Assembly (NCBI RefSeq): GCF_024158915.1 | Contig: NZ_JAMZGF010000018.1 | Span: forward strand, 1-64,000 | Length of the DNA stretch: 64,000 nt | Direction of reading: 5' to 3' | DNA from: Chryseobacterium sp. S0630 | GTDB lineage: Bacteria; Bacteroidota; Bacteroidia; Flavobacteriales; Weeksellaceae | In this document: in pieces, positions 26,600-35,732 of the stretch | Layout of the letters: every line of letters begins with the position of its first letter | Numbering within the stretch: position 1 is the stretch's first letter | The notes under the pieces: generated by a model | What the model was told of the DNA's origin: nothing | The model's database searches: none | What the model saw: only the letters and a program-made list of their open reading frames with translations | Made by a program: the position numbers and the translations under genes

Positions 26600-27190
26600 C
26601 TATTGTTTATATTCGTCTCTTACTTCGGGGCTGTTTTGAAAGCAGACGGGTGATGAATTGGTCTCCGGATCCTGATTTGAAAATTTGGTTTTCATTTCTG
26701 TATTAAACTGTTGAGATCGGTTTCTGGCAATTGAAAGCGTATTCCAATCTTCATTCTTTATCATTTTAGCGATATAAACCATCTGACCGATATGGTAAGG
26801 ATAATGAGCCAACTGACGAAGAACGGCATCAATAACCGGATGTGCTTCTCCTCTGATATACGTTGTGGAATAGAGATTCTCCTCGTTTATTTTATCAAGA
26901 GCATCAAAGAAACATTTCCAACCCTGTTCCCAAAAATCCAGAACTTGCTCTTTAGTGGTAAAGGTATTGACAAATTCTCCGTCACGGTTACGCCAGGATT
27001 TCTCTCCGTCTTCAGTGAGGAAATTGGTCCATCTTGAAAGCATATTTCCTGCAAGATGTTTCACAATAATGGCAATAGAATTACTTTCTTCATTATACTG
27101 CCAGAACATCTGCTCATCTGTTAACTGTTCAAAGGTTTTATCACCAAGAGATTTATAGTATTCAAAACGTTTTACAAACAGGTCTTTCAT
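26600..27190 (-). CDS. DinB-like / DUF1572 protein
   Basis: A 196-aa four-helix-bundle protein of the DinB-like superfamily (DUF1572). The putative metal ligands are His residues in IIVKHLAGNMLSRW (about residue 43) and in RQLAHYPYHIGQMVYIAK (about residues 128-135), the usual H...H-x3-H arrangement. The motif FTTKEQVLDFWEQGW is typical of the family. Members include metal-dependent thiol transferases and proteins of unknown role. It is a single gene between mtaB and a terminator. Confidence 0.82.
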   Translation of the reverse strand: MKDLFVKRFEYYKSLGDKTFEQLTDEQMFWQYNEESNSIAIIVKHLAGNMLSRWTNFLTEDGEKSWRNRDGEFVNTFTTKEQVLDFWEQGWKCFFDALDKINEENLYSTTYIRGEAHPVIDAVLRQLAHYPYHIGQMVYIAKMIKNEDWNTLSIARNRSQQFNTEMKTKFSNQDPETNSSPVCFQNSPEVRDEYKQ

Positions 27191-27230
27191 TCTTTCTATT
27201 TTGATAACTAATTTAAAAACTTTTAAAAAT

Positions 27231-27260
27231 AAAAACCACCTCGATTGAAGTGGTTTTTTC
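27231..27260 (-). terminator. Terminator of the T9SS type B cargo gene
   Basis: An AAACCAC...GTGGTTT stem with T/A-rich flanks lies 18-45 bp downstream of the large cargo gene stop and upstream of the DinB-like gene. Confidence 0.7.
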
Positions 27261-27275
27261 TATCTGTTTTATATA

Positions 27276-29378
27276 CTATTCTCTGTTTTTCACCAATACC
27301 CAACCTGTGAATTTAATGGCTGTATTCTTTTTATCATTTTCATTCCATGTGATAGAATACCAGTATGTTCCTGTAGGGACTCTTCTTCCACCCTGAGTAC
27401 CATCCCATTTATAGCCATTGGATCTGTCTGCCTGGAAAATTTTGTTTCCATAACGATCAAAGACATTCATGATCAGATTTTGTTTGTTAGCCAAGGCTGA
27501 ATAATCAATCACATCATTTATTCCGTCTGCATTAGGGGTAATCACATTGATCAGATTAGGGACAACAATTCCTATCTCAATCGGATCACAATCAAAGGCA
27601 TCTTTTACGTATACTTTATGATCTCCTCTTGACAGATTATTGAAAGTATTGGAATCCTGCCAGATGATATTATCTATTGAATATTTATAGGCTGGAGTTC
27701 CTCCTATGACAGATACCGTGATTGTATTATTTGAGATATCAATACCGGAAACAACCGGCTGTTCAGAAGGAAGTACTTTTACAGTCTGTGTTGTAACACA
27801 TTCTCCTGTTTTAAGCTTTACCCGGTATACACCTATTCCGGCTTTGATCGTTTGTGTAGTAGCTCCTGTGCTCCATTCATAACTTTTAAATCCAGGCCCT
27901 GCATCCAGCGTTGTCTGGTCTTCAGCACAAATAGTCACATCTTTAAGTTTATCAGAATAGACAGGTGGAATAACCGCTAAAGTAACCTTCGCCACATTAT
28001 AACATCCCTGAGCATTAGAAACTCTTATATATACAAATCCATTAGGAGCAATGTAATTATTGGCATTCAGAATCTCATTGGTCTGATTAAGAGCATCCGT
28101 TAATGAAGGGTAATATTTTTTTGTCGGATTGGTTTGTCCGGTCACCGAAGCATTCACAAGATTAAAAGAGGCAGTAGACGGACTGGCTTCGATGAAGCAT
28201 GATCTCAGGGTTGTTTCATTCACTACCACTACCGGATAAAACTTCAAAGTAATCTGTGCGACTGCAGTACAACCAAACTCAGATATTATTTTTACATAAA
28301 TAATTCCTTCCGCAGATACAAACGCCATTGGGGTGGTAATCTCATTGGTTCCGGCGTTGAGATCCGCCATCGTATGATAATATTTTTTAGTAACATTAGG
28401 GTTTCCAATAACGTCCGCTGTGGTTAAATCAAATACAGCTGTACCTGCATTATTATTGTTACATTGGGTCAAAGTTGCATTTTTTGCTGTAATAGAACCA
28501 TCTTTAAATTTAAATGTTCCGACCTGTTTACACTTATTAAGCGGATTAGATGCATTGGCTGGGTCGGTATAATTGATGCTGTAATAATAGACAGTTGTTG
28601 TATTTACTGTGATAGGAGCTGTAATAGGGTTATTCCCTGTTAAAGCATCATTTTGACTCAGATGATAGCTTACTCCAAAATTTTGATTTCCGTTGAGAAT
28701 TCCAGAGGACAATGTTGAAAAATCAAATAAAGCCGTTGTAGAGCATATTACCACTTCTCTTGGATCACCAGGATTTGCCGCCGGAATTCCAGGAGGATTA
28801 AAGGGCTGAGTCTGGATATTTGGATCTGTAAAAGGTGAAGCCAATGTTGCAGTTCCTCCCCATGTCAAAGAAAACGGAGCTGTTGTAGAACTGGTACTGC
28901 TCACCCAGTTGTCAATAAACAAATAATAAGTCTGCCCTGGCAAAACATCAAGATATCTGCAATAAGGAGTTAAAGAACCTCCTGCAGCACTTAAAAGCGT
29001 ACTTGTCATATTTAATCCCGTTGCAGGACCTGGCCCAATAACTGTTGCAGCATTACAGCGTATTGGTGAGCCTAAACTTCCACAGTTTACATTGGGGCCA
29101 AAAATCGCCCAGTCATAATCAGCATCCGGATTATTAGGAACCAGATCAAAAGTAAGAGTTCCTCCAGTAGCAATTGTAATTTTATACCAGATTGAGTTGT
29201 GCTCCCCTGTAAAGTCTATACAGCTTCCTGAGTTGACCAATTCTTTTATATTGCCATATCCTGTAGGGCTATACGTAATATTTGAGTTTCCACAGACAGA
29301 CAGTGCAGTAGCACAGTCGGCCTGAGCATAGAAAGTATGAGAGAGGCTGAGAAGTATAAAAAGTAAAAATTTTCTCAT
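27276..29378 (-). CDS. Large secreted protein with a T9SS type B (gliding-associated) C-terminal domain
   Basis: A 700-aa secreted protein. It has a signal peptide (ends HTFYAQA, about residue 20), then a Cys-rich carbohydrate/PPC-like domain (TGEHNSIWYKITIATGG, about residues 58-74), several Ig-like or adhesin-like repeats beginning with ATFDLT/NLVNA-type strands (about 250-475), and a C-terminal type B sorting domain (VITPNADGINDV near residue 613, then NVFDRYGNKIF, WDGTQGGRRVPTGTYWY, GWVLVKNRE at the end). The domain directs export through the T9SS and surface attachment or release. It is a likely client of the GldKLMN machine in this window. It has a full consensus promoter. Confidence 0.93.
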   Translation of the reverse strand: MRKFLLFILLSLSHTFYAQADCATALSVCGNSNITYSPTGYGNIKELVNSGSCIDFTGEHNSIWYKITIATGGTLTFDLVPNNPDADYDWAIFGPNVNCGSLGSPIRCNAATVIGPGPATGLNMTSTLLSAAGGSLTPYCRYLDVLPGQTYYLFIDNWVSSTSSTTAPFSLTWGGTATLASPFTDPNIQTQPFNPPGIPAANPGDPREVVICSTTALFDFSTLSSGILNGNQNFGVSYHLSQNDALTGNNPITAPITVNTTTVYYYSINYTDPANASNPLNKCKQVGTFKFKDGSITAKNATLTQCNNNNAGTAVFDLTTADVIGNPNVTKKYYHTMADLNAGTNEITTPMAFVSAEGIIYVKIISEFGCTAVAQITLKFYPVVVVNETTLRSCFIEASPSTASFNLVNASVTGQTNPTKKYYPSLTDALNQTNEILNANNYIAPNGFVYIRVSNAQGCYNVAKVTLAVIPPVYSDKLKDVTICAEDQTTLDAGPGFKSYEWSTGATTQTIKAGIGVYRVKLKTGECVTTQTVKVLPSEQPVVSGIDISNNTITVSVIGGTPAYKYSIDNIIWQDSNTFNNLSRGDHKVYVKDAFDCDPIEIGIVVPNLINVITPNADGINDVIDYSALANKQNLIMNVFDRYGNKIFQADRSNGYKWDGTQGGRRVPTGTYWYSITWNENDKKNTAIKFTGWVLVKNRE

Positions 29379-29435
29379 AGATTAATGTTTTTATGGTTAC
29401 ATTAGTTATACATTGTATTGATTTTCAATGCACAT

Positions 29436-29465
29436 CAAATATAATCTTATTTTAATTAAAAACAA
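29436..29465 (-). promoter_or_regulatory. Promoter of the T9SS type B cargo gene
   Basis: On the minus strand, TTG (29463-29465), a 19-bp spacer and TATATTTG (29436-29443), an ideal match to TTG-N19-TAnnTTTG, 57 bp before the ATG. Confidence 0.75.
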
Positions 29466-29569
29466 TAAAATCTAAATAATTTTAAACTATTACAAATTAA
29501 AACACTGAATATTTTTCAATTATTCATCTTACAATCAATTAAATCATAAAATAACCAAATACAACCAAT

Positions 29570-30367
29570 CTACTTTATGCTTGTAATATTTCCGCACAAA
29601 TTCTCCAGGTGAAATATTTTATGGAAAGGACTTTTCACTTCTCTCAAATGTTCTTTATCCTGAATGAAGGTATATCGTGAAGCAATAGAATTCATATCTG
29701 AAACAATCACCAGCCAGCATTCATCTACAGAGGTGTCGTAGTAAGGAAATTTTTCGTTCTTTTTTTCAATGAGTTCCAGAATCTTTTCGGAGCATAGTTC
29801 ATCAAACAGATTCATGCTGTATTCATGAGTTATGAATACATTTCTACGATGGAAAGATTTTCTTACACTTTTCACACAGCCCACTCCTTTATTTTTTTTG
29901 ATGCTCTTATAAATGCTGATGATGTTTTCCTGCTGTACTTCCAGATTATCAAATTTGGTTTCCGGATGGAATTCTAAAAAATAAACACCACGATATTTCG
30001 TAGTGTCTTCCTGTTCTAATAATATTTCTGCCTGACGGAACATTTTATTCAAAGTACTTTCTACTTTTTTCATTTCCAGATGATTGATCACTTCGGTCAG
30101 CTCTATTCCGATTTTTTTGTCGTTTAATTTGGCGATAAAGTCTGGACTTTCGCAGGTAAGGTTTTCAAATTTCACTTCGGGGAAGTGATGCATAAAAGAA
30201 TTGAGAAGCAGAATCTCGGATTTCTTTCTGTATTTTTCACGGTCATGCAGCGGAGATTCGTCTATGGTACGGTGATACTTCTCTATGGGCTTTTTTTTCA
30301 AATGCCGGTTCAGGTAATATAAACTCAGATTCTTGATCAGATCTTCTTCAGAAAACGTCTTTTTCAT
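29570..30367 (-). CDS. Orphan protein with a possible PD-(D/E)XK nuclease-like core
   Basis: A 265-aa protein that I do not recognise by name. The centre carries the pattern of a restriction-endonuclease-like fold: Glu51 in a helix, then P75-D76-F77 (ESPDFIAKL), a short hairpin, and E89-L90-T91-E92 (GIELTEV). In many PD-(D/E)XK families the last motif is E-x-K; here the lysine is replaced by Thr, a known variation. A conserved-looking DECWLVIVSD strand lies near residue 218. No methyltransferase or DNA-binding partner is next to it, and it is flanked by AT-rich gaps. Function is unknown; the nuclease reading is an inference. Confidence 0.6.
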   Translation of the reverse strand: MKKTFSEEDLIKNLSLYYLNRHLKKKPIEKYHRTIDESPLHDREKYRKKSEILLLNSFMHHFPEVKFENLTCESPDFIAKLNDKKIGIELTEVINHLEMKKVESTLNKMFRQAEILLEQEDTTKYRGVYFLEFHPETKFDNLEVQQENIISIYKSIKKNKGVGCVKSVRKSFHRRNVFITHEYSMNLFDELCSEKILELIEKKNEKFPYYDTSVDECWLVIVSDMNSIASRYTFIQDKEHLREVKSPFHKIFHLENLCGNITSIK

Positions 30368-30538
30368 GTGTGATTTTTTTATTTAATTAAAGAACACATG
30401 CAGCCAATGGCTTTCATTATTAAAAGTTTTTGATAATCAAAAATTTACACTCTTAAAGGTAAGTAAAAAAACAATTCAATACTTAGTTTTTTAATTAATT
30501 TATCGATTAATTAATGTAAAGTTTATTTTCATAATTAA

Positions 30539-30546
30539 TACCTTTG
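30539..30546 (+). promoter_or_regulatory. -7 promoter box (TACCTTTG)
   Basis: TAnnTTTG match 25 bp before the glucan phosphorylase homologue start. No clear -33. Confidence 0.5.
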
Positions 30547-30571
30547 TCTTTTTAAACACAAACCCACATTT

Positions 30572-32236
30572 ATGGATTTTAGGAATTTCAGAATACCCTA
30601 CACGATCAATCCTCAATATTCAAAAAAGACCGTCTATTTCTCAATGGAATTTGCTCTTGAGCAGGTACTGAAAATATATTCGGGAGGACTTGGCTTTCTG
30701 GCAGGATCTCACATGAGAAGCGCTTATAATCTTAAGCAGGATCTTATCGGAATTGGTATCTTATGGAAGTTCGGTTATTATGACCAGGCAAGAAATCACG
30801 ATCAGACTTTACAACCTGTATGGACGAGAAAAATGTACAGTTTTCTTGAAGACACCGGAATAAAATTCCAAATCGAAATCCACAGTGCTCCGGTTTGGGT
30901 AAAGGTTTGGTATCTTGATCCTGAGATTTTCAATACGGCACCTATGTTTTTCCTTTCCACAGATGTTCCGGAAAATGATCACGTTTCAAAAACGATCTGT
31001 CACAAATTGTATGATGCCAATGAATCCACAAAACTTGCACAATATATTTTACTGGGAAAAGGAGGCGCCAAGTTACTGGATGAAATGAATATTGAAAGAG
31101 AGGTTTACCATCTTAATGAGGCCCATGGACTTCCGGCAGCCTTTCATCTTCTGAGAAAATATAACGGAGACCTTAATAGAGTGAAAGAAAAACTCGTTTT
31201 CACCACTCATACTCCGGAAGAAGCAGGTAATGAAAAGCATAGTTTCAGATTATGTTATGATATGTCCTATTTTTCAGGATACAGCATGGAAGAAGTAAAA
31301 AAGATTGAAGGATCTGATGATGACCGTTTCAATCACTCTCTCTGTGCCTTAAGAATGGCAAGAATGGCCAATGGTGTTTCCCAGCTTCATGGGGTAGTTT
31401 CCAGAGCCATGTGGAATAAATATCCGGGAATCTGTGAAATCACCTCTATTACCAATGCTCAGGAATTTAAATATTGGTCTGATAAACCTTTATACAATGC
31501 AAAAGATGAAAATGATGCCACTGCTTTCGATTTCCGCAAGAAATATTTAAAGAAAAAACTGTTCAGTATTGTGGCTGATCAAACAGGAAATTTATTTAAT
31601 CCCAATGTCTTTACGATTGTATGGGCAAGAAGATTTGCAGGCTATAAAAGAGCAGAACTTCTTTTGCATGACAAGGAAAGATTTTACAGACTTCTGAATC
31701 ATCCAAAATATCCGGTACAGATCATTTGGGCAGGAAAACCTTATCCAATGGACTACTCAGCAATTTCTACATTCAACACCCTGGTGGAAGAAAGTAAATA
31801 CCATAAAAATATTGCTGTTCTTACGGGTTATGAGCTTTCTTTAAGTAAATCGTTAAAACAAGGTTCTGATGTATGGCTTAATAACCCAAGGGTTCCAAGG
31901 GAAGCTTCCGGAACTTCCGGTATGACAGCTGCCATGAACGGTTCTGTCAATTTATCCACAGACGACGGCTGGATCCCTGAATTTGCAAAGCATGGAGAAA
32001 ACTCTTTCGTTGTTCCTAAAGCAGATTATCAGAATATGAGCATTTATGAACAGGATAATTATGATTTAAATACATTGTATGAAATCCTTGAAAACGAAAT
32101 TCTTCCCACGTATTATGATCGCCCTGATGAATGGAGAAAAATTCAGCATAATGCAATGAATGATGTGAAAGATCATTTCAACAGCGACAGGATGGCAGAT
32201 GAATATTACAGGATACTTTATAATGAAACGAAATAA
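30572..32236 (+). CDS. Alpha-glucan phosphorylase homologue (GT35, short form, PLP lysine absent)
   Basis: A 554-aa protein of the glycogen/maltodextrin phosphorylase family. Family motifs are clear: YFSMEFALE at residue 23, GGLGFLAGSH near 37, a HLNEAHGLPAAF strand near 190, FTTHTPEEAGNEKH near 210, and EASGTSGM near 444. At the position where phosphorylases place the PLP-binding lysine (GNMK or SGMK), this protein has Thr452 (ACA at 31925-31927). That would remove the Schiff-base lysine, so ordinary phosphorolysis is doubtful. The protein is also shorter than the 750-850 residues of classical enzymes. It is transcribed alone with a 20-bp-stem terminator. It may be a related glucan-binding enzyme with changed chemistry. 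Confidence 0.85.
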   Translation: MDFRNFRIPYTINPQYSKKTVYFSMEFALEQVLKIYSGGLGFLAGSHMRSAYNLKQDLIGIGILWKFGYYDQARNHDQTLQPVWTRKMYSFLEDTGIKFQIEIHSAPVWVKVWYLDPEIFNTAPMFFLSTDVPENDHVSKTICHKLYDANESTKLAQYILLGKGGAKLLDEMNIEREVYHLNEAHGLPAAFHLLRKYNGDLNRVKEKLVFTTHTPEEAGNEKHSFRLCYDMSYFSGYSMEEVKKIEGSDDDRFNHSLCALRMARMANGVSQLHGVVSRAMWNKYPGICEITSITNAQEFKYWSDKPLYNAKDENDATAFDFRKKYLKKKLFSIVADQTGNLFNPNVFTIVWARRFAGYKRAELLLHDKERFYRLLNHPKYPVQIIWAGKPYPMDYSAISTFNTLVEESKYHKNIAVLTGYELSLSKSLKQGSDVWLNNPRVPREASGTSGMTAAMNGSVNLSTDDGWIPEFAKHGENSFVVPKADYQNMSIYEQDNYDLNTLYEILENEILPTYYDRPDEWRKIQHNAMNDVKDHFNSDRMADEYYRILYNETK

Positions 32237-32256
32237 TCTATTTATTTTTCGTTTTT

Positions 32257-32299
32257 CAATACAAAATGCCCGGAAAAAATTTCCGGGCATTTTGTATTG
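32257..32299. terminator. Bidirectional terminator with a 20-bp perfect stem
   Basis: A perfect inverted repeat of 20 bp per arm (arms 32257-32276 and 32280-32299, core TGCCCGGAAA) with a 3-nt loop. It separates the phosphorylase homologue from the converging DUF6496 gene and has A/T tracts on both sides. Confidence 0.93.
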
Positions 32300-32303
32300 A
32301 AGT

Positions 32304-32492
32304 TTATTTGCTTTTTTTCTTTGAAGGTACTTTTAAACCTTCTTCCCTCGCTTCAGAAATACCAATGGCTATGGCTTGCTTTCTGTCTGTCACTTTTTTT
32401 CCGGAAGACGATTTTAGTTTTCCTTCCTTGAATTCGTGCATTACTTCTCCTACTTTGTCCTGAGCTTTATCTGAATATTTTGTTTTGCTCAT
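32304..32492 (-). CDS. Small basic DUF6496-type protein
   Basis: A 62-aa, lysine-rich protein with the pattern SKTKYSDKAQDKVGEVMHEF, a GKLKSSSGKKVTDRKQA core and an IAIGISEAREEG helix. Similar short proteins are frequent in bacteria and plasmids and are annotated as DUF6496 or plasmid-stabilisation-like; the role is unknown, and its charge suggests nucleic-acid binding or general stress. It starts 10 bp after the 157-aa gene upstream, so the two are probably cotranscribed. Confidence 0.75.
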   Translation of the reverse strand: MSKTKYSDKAQDKVGEVMHEFKEGKLKSSSGKKVTDRKQAIAIGISEAREEGLKVPSKKKSK

Positions 32493-32502
32493 GATCTTTT
32501 TT

Positions 32503-32976
32503 TTAAGATTTTGGCAGGGAAACCCCTAGTTCATAAACACAGGCATGCTTCAAATATTTTGAACGCTCTCTCGATGTTACCGATTCAAACTGATCATTTT
32601 TGATCACAATAATCGGGTCTTCTATATTTTCAATTTCAAAATTAGCAAAGTATCGTTCGTCCGGACTGGTTTTATCATTTCGTGCTTTTATTTTCTGCAG
32701 CTCATCCGCATATTTTCTGAATCCCGGATCTGAAGAATGGATAAATTTATACTCATCGCCTGCATACACATAGTAATGAATTTTTTTCTCTATCAAACCC
32801 GCTTCATCTGTAATTTCGGGATTATCATTTCCGTCTCTAAACACCACTTCTACCAATGTTCCTCCTTTTTTATGAGCACATTCTTCGGCATCGCTAAAGC
32901 TGGAAAAACCTGTATAAACAATCTGGTCGTTTAATACATAACGGTTCAGTTTCTGGTTGTATGCATTCGTTTCCAT
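32503..32976 (-). CDS. Conserved-looking hypothetical protein, 157 aa
   Basis: A soluble, mixed-charge protein with no signal peptide or membrane segment. It has short aromatic strands (KIHYYVYAGDEYKFIH, about residue 64) and acidic stretches, with no recognised motif. It lies 10 bp upstream of the DUF6496-type gene and opens away from the dipeptidyl peptidase. It may act with that small gene in a stress response, but this is only suggested by position. Confidence 0.6.
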   Translation of the reverse strand: METNAYNQKLNRYVLNDQIVYTGFSSFSDAEECAHKKGGTLVEVVFRDGNDNPEITDEAGLIEKKIHYYVYAGDEYKFIHSSDPGFRKYADELQKIKARNDKTSPDERYFANFEIENIEDPIIVIKNDQFESVTSRERSKYLKHACVYELGVSLPKS

Positions 32977-33171
32977 AATTATTATTTCATTTGATTTATA
33001 CTTATTATATATTCAATTTTTTTGCCAAATTGGCTTTTTAAAGAAATTTCATTAATGAATATTTTCAATTACTCCAGATTCGAAAACTAAAAAACATTTT
33101 CCTGAAAGAGTAAGAAAAAATGATATCAGGTCCTGATTTTTATTTTATATGGTTATGTAAGTAAGAATTAT

Positions 33172-33179
33172 TAAATTTG
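33172..33179 (+). promoter_or_regulatory. -7 promoter box of the S9 peptidase (TAAATTTG)
   Basis: TAnnTTTG match 18 bp before the preferred start at 33198, which also argues against the longer frame that begins at 33177 inside this box. Confidence 0.55.
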
Positions 33180-33197
33180 GAATCATTAAAATTGAAA

Positions 33198-35327
33198 ATG
33201 AAAAAACTCCTTTTAACTCTTACTGTTGCTGCCGTATTTCAAAATATCTCAGCACAGGAAATTACTTTAGATAAAATATATTCAGGATATTACCGTGGGA
33301 AAGGGATTGCAGGAATCTCATCTATGAAAAACGGAGAGAACTATCTTGTCATTGAACCTTCAGGAATTGCAAAATATTCTTATAAAACTTCACAAAAGGA
33401 AGGAAATCTTGTGGATGGAAGGTTTGAAAGCTATATTTTTTCTGATGATGAATCTAAAATCCTTTTACAGACAGGAAGCCAGCCTATTTACAGACATTCT
33501 TTTCTGGGAAAATTTGATGTAAAAGATTTAAAATCCGGGAAAGTAATAAGCCTGAATGAAGGAAAACCGGTTCAGGAGCCAACATTTTCACCAGATGCTA
33601 CAAAAGTGGCGTTTATATCTGACAATAATCTTTTCTATCAGGATCTTAGCTCAGGAAAAATCACACAAATTACTACGGATGGTAAAAAGAACTCTATCCT
33701 GAATGGTTTGGCAGATTGGGTATATGAAGAAGAATTCGGGCATGCAAGACAATATGAATGGACAAAAAATTCTGATGCCATCGTATTTGTGAAGTCTGAC
33801 GAAAGCCAGGTTCCGGAAATCTATATTCCGATTTACGGGAAAAACCTTTACCCTGCTGAGATGCGTTATAAATATCCAAAAGCAGGTGAAAAGAACTCTG
33901 TAGTTTCAGCACAGTTATACCGTCTTGATAACGGGAAAACGATGCAGCTGAATTTAGGTTCTTTCAAAAACTATTACATTCCGAATGTATTCCAGACCGC
34001 AAAGCCTGATGAGATTGTTTTAATTACTTCTGAAAGAATCCAGAATGCTTCGGATATTTTAAAAGTAAATACCAAAACAGGAGCAGTTCAGAAACTGTTT
34101 ACTGAAACTGATGATAAATGGATTGATACAGACAGCCCTACTCTTGAATTCCTTGAAGACGATTCTTTCCTTTGGGCTTCTGAAAGAGATGGAAACCGTC
34201 ACCTTTACTGGTATGATAAAGACGGTAAGTTGAAAAAACAGATCACAAAAGGAAACTGGGAGGTAACGGATTATTATGGTTTTAATCCAAAATCTAAAGA
34301 AATTTACGTTCAGACTACTGAAAAAGGAAGTATTAATAAGGTGATTTCCAAAGTAAATATTGAAAACGGAAAAACTCAGCTGATCTCTAATGCAGAAGGA
34401 AACAATTCTGCTAACTTCAGCAAAAACTATAATTATTTCATTGAAACTTCCTCTACAGCTGCAAAACCTTATACATACGTTTTAAAAGACGGTAACGGAA
34501 AAGCAGTAAAAGAACTTCAGAACAACAATGATCAGCTTCAGAAGTTGAAGACTGATAATTTTGTTGAAAAAGAATTCATTACGATTCCCAATGCTGTAGG
34601 CGATCAGATGAATGCCTGGATCATGAAGCCTAAAAACTTTGATCCGAATAAGAAATATCCTTTATTTATGTTCCAGTATTCCGGCCCAGGATCTCAACAG
34701 GTTGCCAACTCATGGGACAACGGAAATGCCATGTGGTTCAATCACCTTGTACAAAAAGGATATATTGTTGCTTGTGTAGACGGACGTGGAACGGGTTACA
34801 AAGGAGCAAAATATAAGAAAGTAACCTATATGAATTTAGGAAAATATGAGATCGAAGATCAGATCACTGCAGCCAAGTGGTTCGGGAATCAATCTTATAT
34901 TGATAAAAGCAGAATCGGAATGTTTGGATGGAGCTTTGGGGGTTATATGACCAGCTTAGCAATGACTAAAGGTGCCGATGTTTTCAAAGTAGGAATTGCT
35001 GTAGCGCCGGTAACCAACTGGAGATATTATGACTCTGTGTACACAGAAAGATTTATGAGAACACCTCAGGAAAACCCTGATGGATATGATAAAAACTCTC
35101 CTACAGAATATTCGAATCTGTTGAAAGGTAAATTCTTATTAATCCACGGAACTGCTGATGATAACGTTCACTTCCAGAACTCTATGGAATTCTCTGAAGC
35201 TTTGATTCAAAACAAAAAACAGTTTGATTTCATGGCTTATCCGGATAAAAACCATGGAATTTATGGTGGACAGACAAGACCTCAATTGTATCAGAAAATG
35301 ACGGATTTTATTTTGAATAATTTATAA
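33198..35327 (+). CDS. Dipeptidyl peptidase IV (S9B serine peptidase)
   Basis: A 709-aa secreted peptidase that releases X-Pro or X-Ala dipeptides from peptide N-termini. I use the ATG at 33198 (MKKLLLTLTVAAVF...) because it gives a signal peptide and lies 18 bp after a -7 box. An eight-bladed DPP IV propeller occupies about residues 30-465 (for example DWVYEEEF, the double Glu that binds the substrate amino group in DPP IV). The alpha/beta hydrolase domain follows with nucleophile Ser579 in GWSFGGYM, Asp654 or 655 in GTADDNVHF and His686 in DKNHG. With the POT transporters downstream it fits peptide feeding. A terminator follows at about 35349. Confidence 0.96.
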   Translation: MKKLLLTLTVAAVFQNISAQEITLDKIYSGYYRGKGIAGISSMKNGENYLVIEPSGIAKYSYKTSQKEGNLVDGRFESYIFSDDESKILLQTGSQPIYRHSFLGKFDVKDLKSGKVISLNEGKPVQEPTFSPDATKVAFISDNNLFYQDLSSGKITQITTDGKKNSILNGLADWVYEEEFGHARQYEWTKNSDAIVFVKSDESQVPEIYIPIYGKNLYPAEMRYKYPKAGEKNSVVSAQLYRLDNGKTMQLNLGSFKNYYIPNVFQTAKPDEIVLITSERIQNASDILKVNTKTGAVQKLFTETDDKWIDTDSPTLEFLEDDSFLWASERDGNRHLYWYDKDGKLKKQITKGNWEVTDYYGFNPKSKEIYVQTTEKGSINKVISKVNIENGKTQLISNAEGNNSANFSKNYNYFIETSSTAAKPYTYVLKDGNGKAVKELQNNNDQLQKLKTDNFVEKEFITIPNAVGDQMNAWIMKPKNFDPNKKYPLFMFQYSGPGSQQVANSWDNGNAMWFNHLVQKGYIVACVDGRGTGYKGAKYKKVTYMNLGKYEIEDQITAAKWFGNQSYIDKSRIGMFGWSFGGYMTSLAMTKGADVFKVGIAVAPVTNWRYYDSVYTERFMRTPQENPDGYDKNSPTEYSNLLKGKFLLIHGTADDNVHFQNSMEFSEALIQNKKQFDFMAYPDKNHGIYGGQTRPQLYQKMTDFILNNL

Positions 35328-35348
35328 GTATTCAACGTACATCTCATA

Positions 35349-35385
35349 AAAATCCCTTCCAGAATTTCTGAAAGGGATTTTTTTT
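35349..35385 (+). terminator. Terminator of the dipeptidyl peptidase gene
   Basis: AAATCCCTT (35349-35357) pairs with AAGGGATTT, with an inner CAG/CTG extension, followed by an 8-T run. Confidence 0.85.
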
Positions 35386-35419
35386 ATCTGGTATTAAGGA
35401 TATTTTACAGCACACTATT

Positions 35420-35516
35420 GTCATTCTGACGAAGGAAGAATCTCATACGCGGCTTAGATCCTTCATTTCACTTCGTTACATTCAGAGTGACAGAGTCATA
35501 ATAATAATCTTTCTTG
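35420..35516. repeat. Intergenic palindromic repeat (TGTCATTCTGA type)
   Basis: The left end TGTCATTCTGACGAAGG and the right end, read on the other strand, TGTCACTCTGAATG then GAAGGATCT, are inverted copies around a short centre (CATACGCGGCT). The whole makes an imperfect palindrome of about 95 bp between the dipeptidyl peptidase terminator and the first POT gene. The type is common in intergenic spaces of Bacteroidetes. No coding potential. Confidence 0.7.
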
Positions 35517-35732
35517 TATACAACATCATACGCAAACCTGTTGCTTTGAGAAAAACAAATAAATGTTCCTAATAATAACTTTTTCATCATTTAAAATCTG
35601 CAATTTAAAATAAAATTATTACTACAGACCAAAATGGTTTTCTATTTATTTCATTAATCATTTAGGTATGTATTATTTATTTTATCAATTGAAATTAAAA
35701 ACTTATTTTTGGGAAATTTGAAAATTGATTAT

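Noticed and set aside
33020..33034. GCCAAATTGGC palindrome before the 157-aa gene as a terminator or operator
   Set aside because: The stem is only 5 bp, and it lies between divergent genes where a terminator has no purpose; too short to call.
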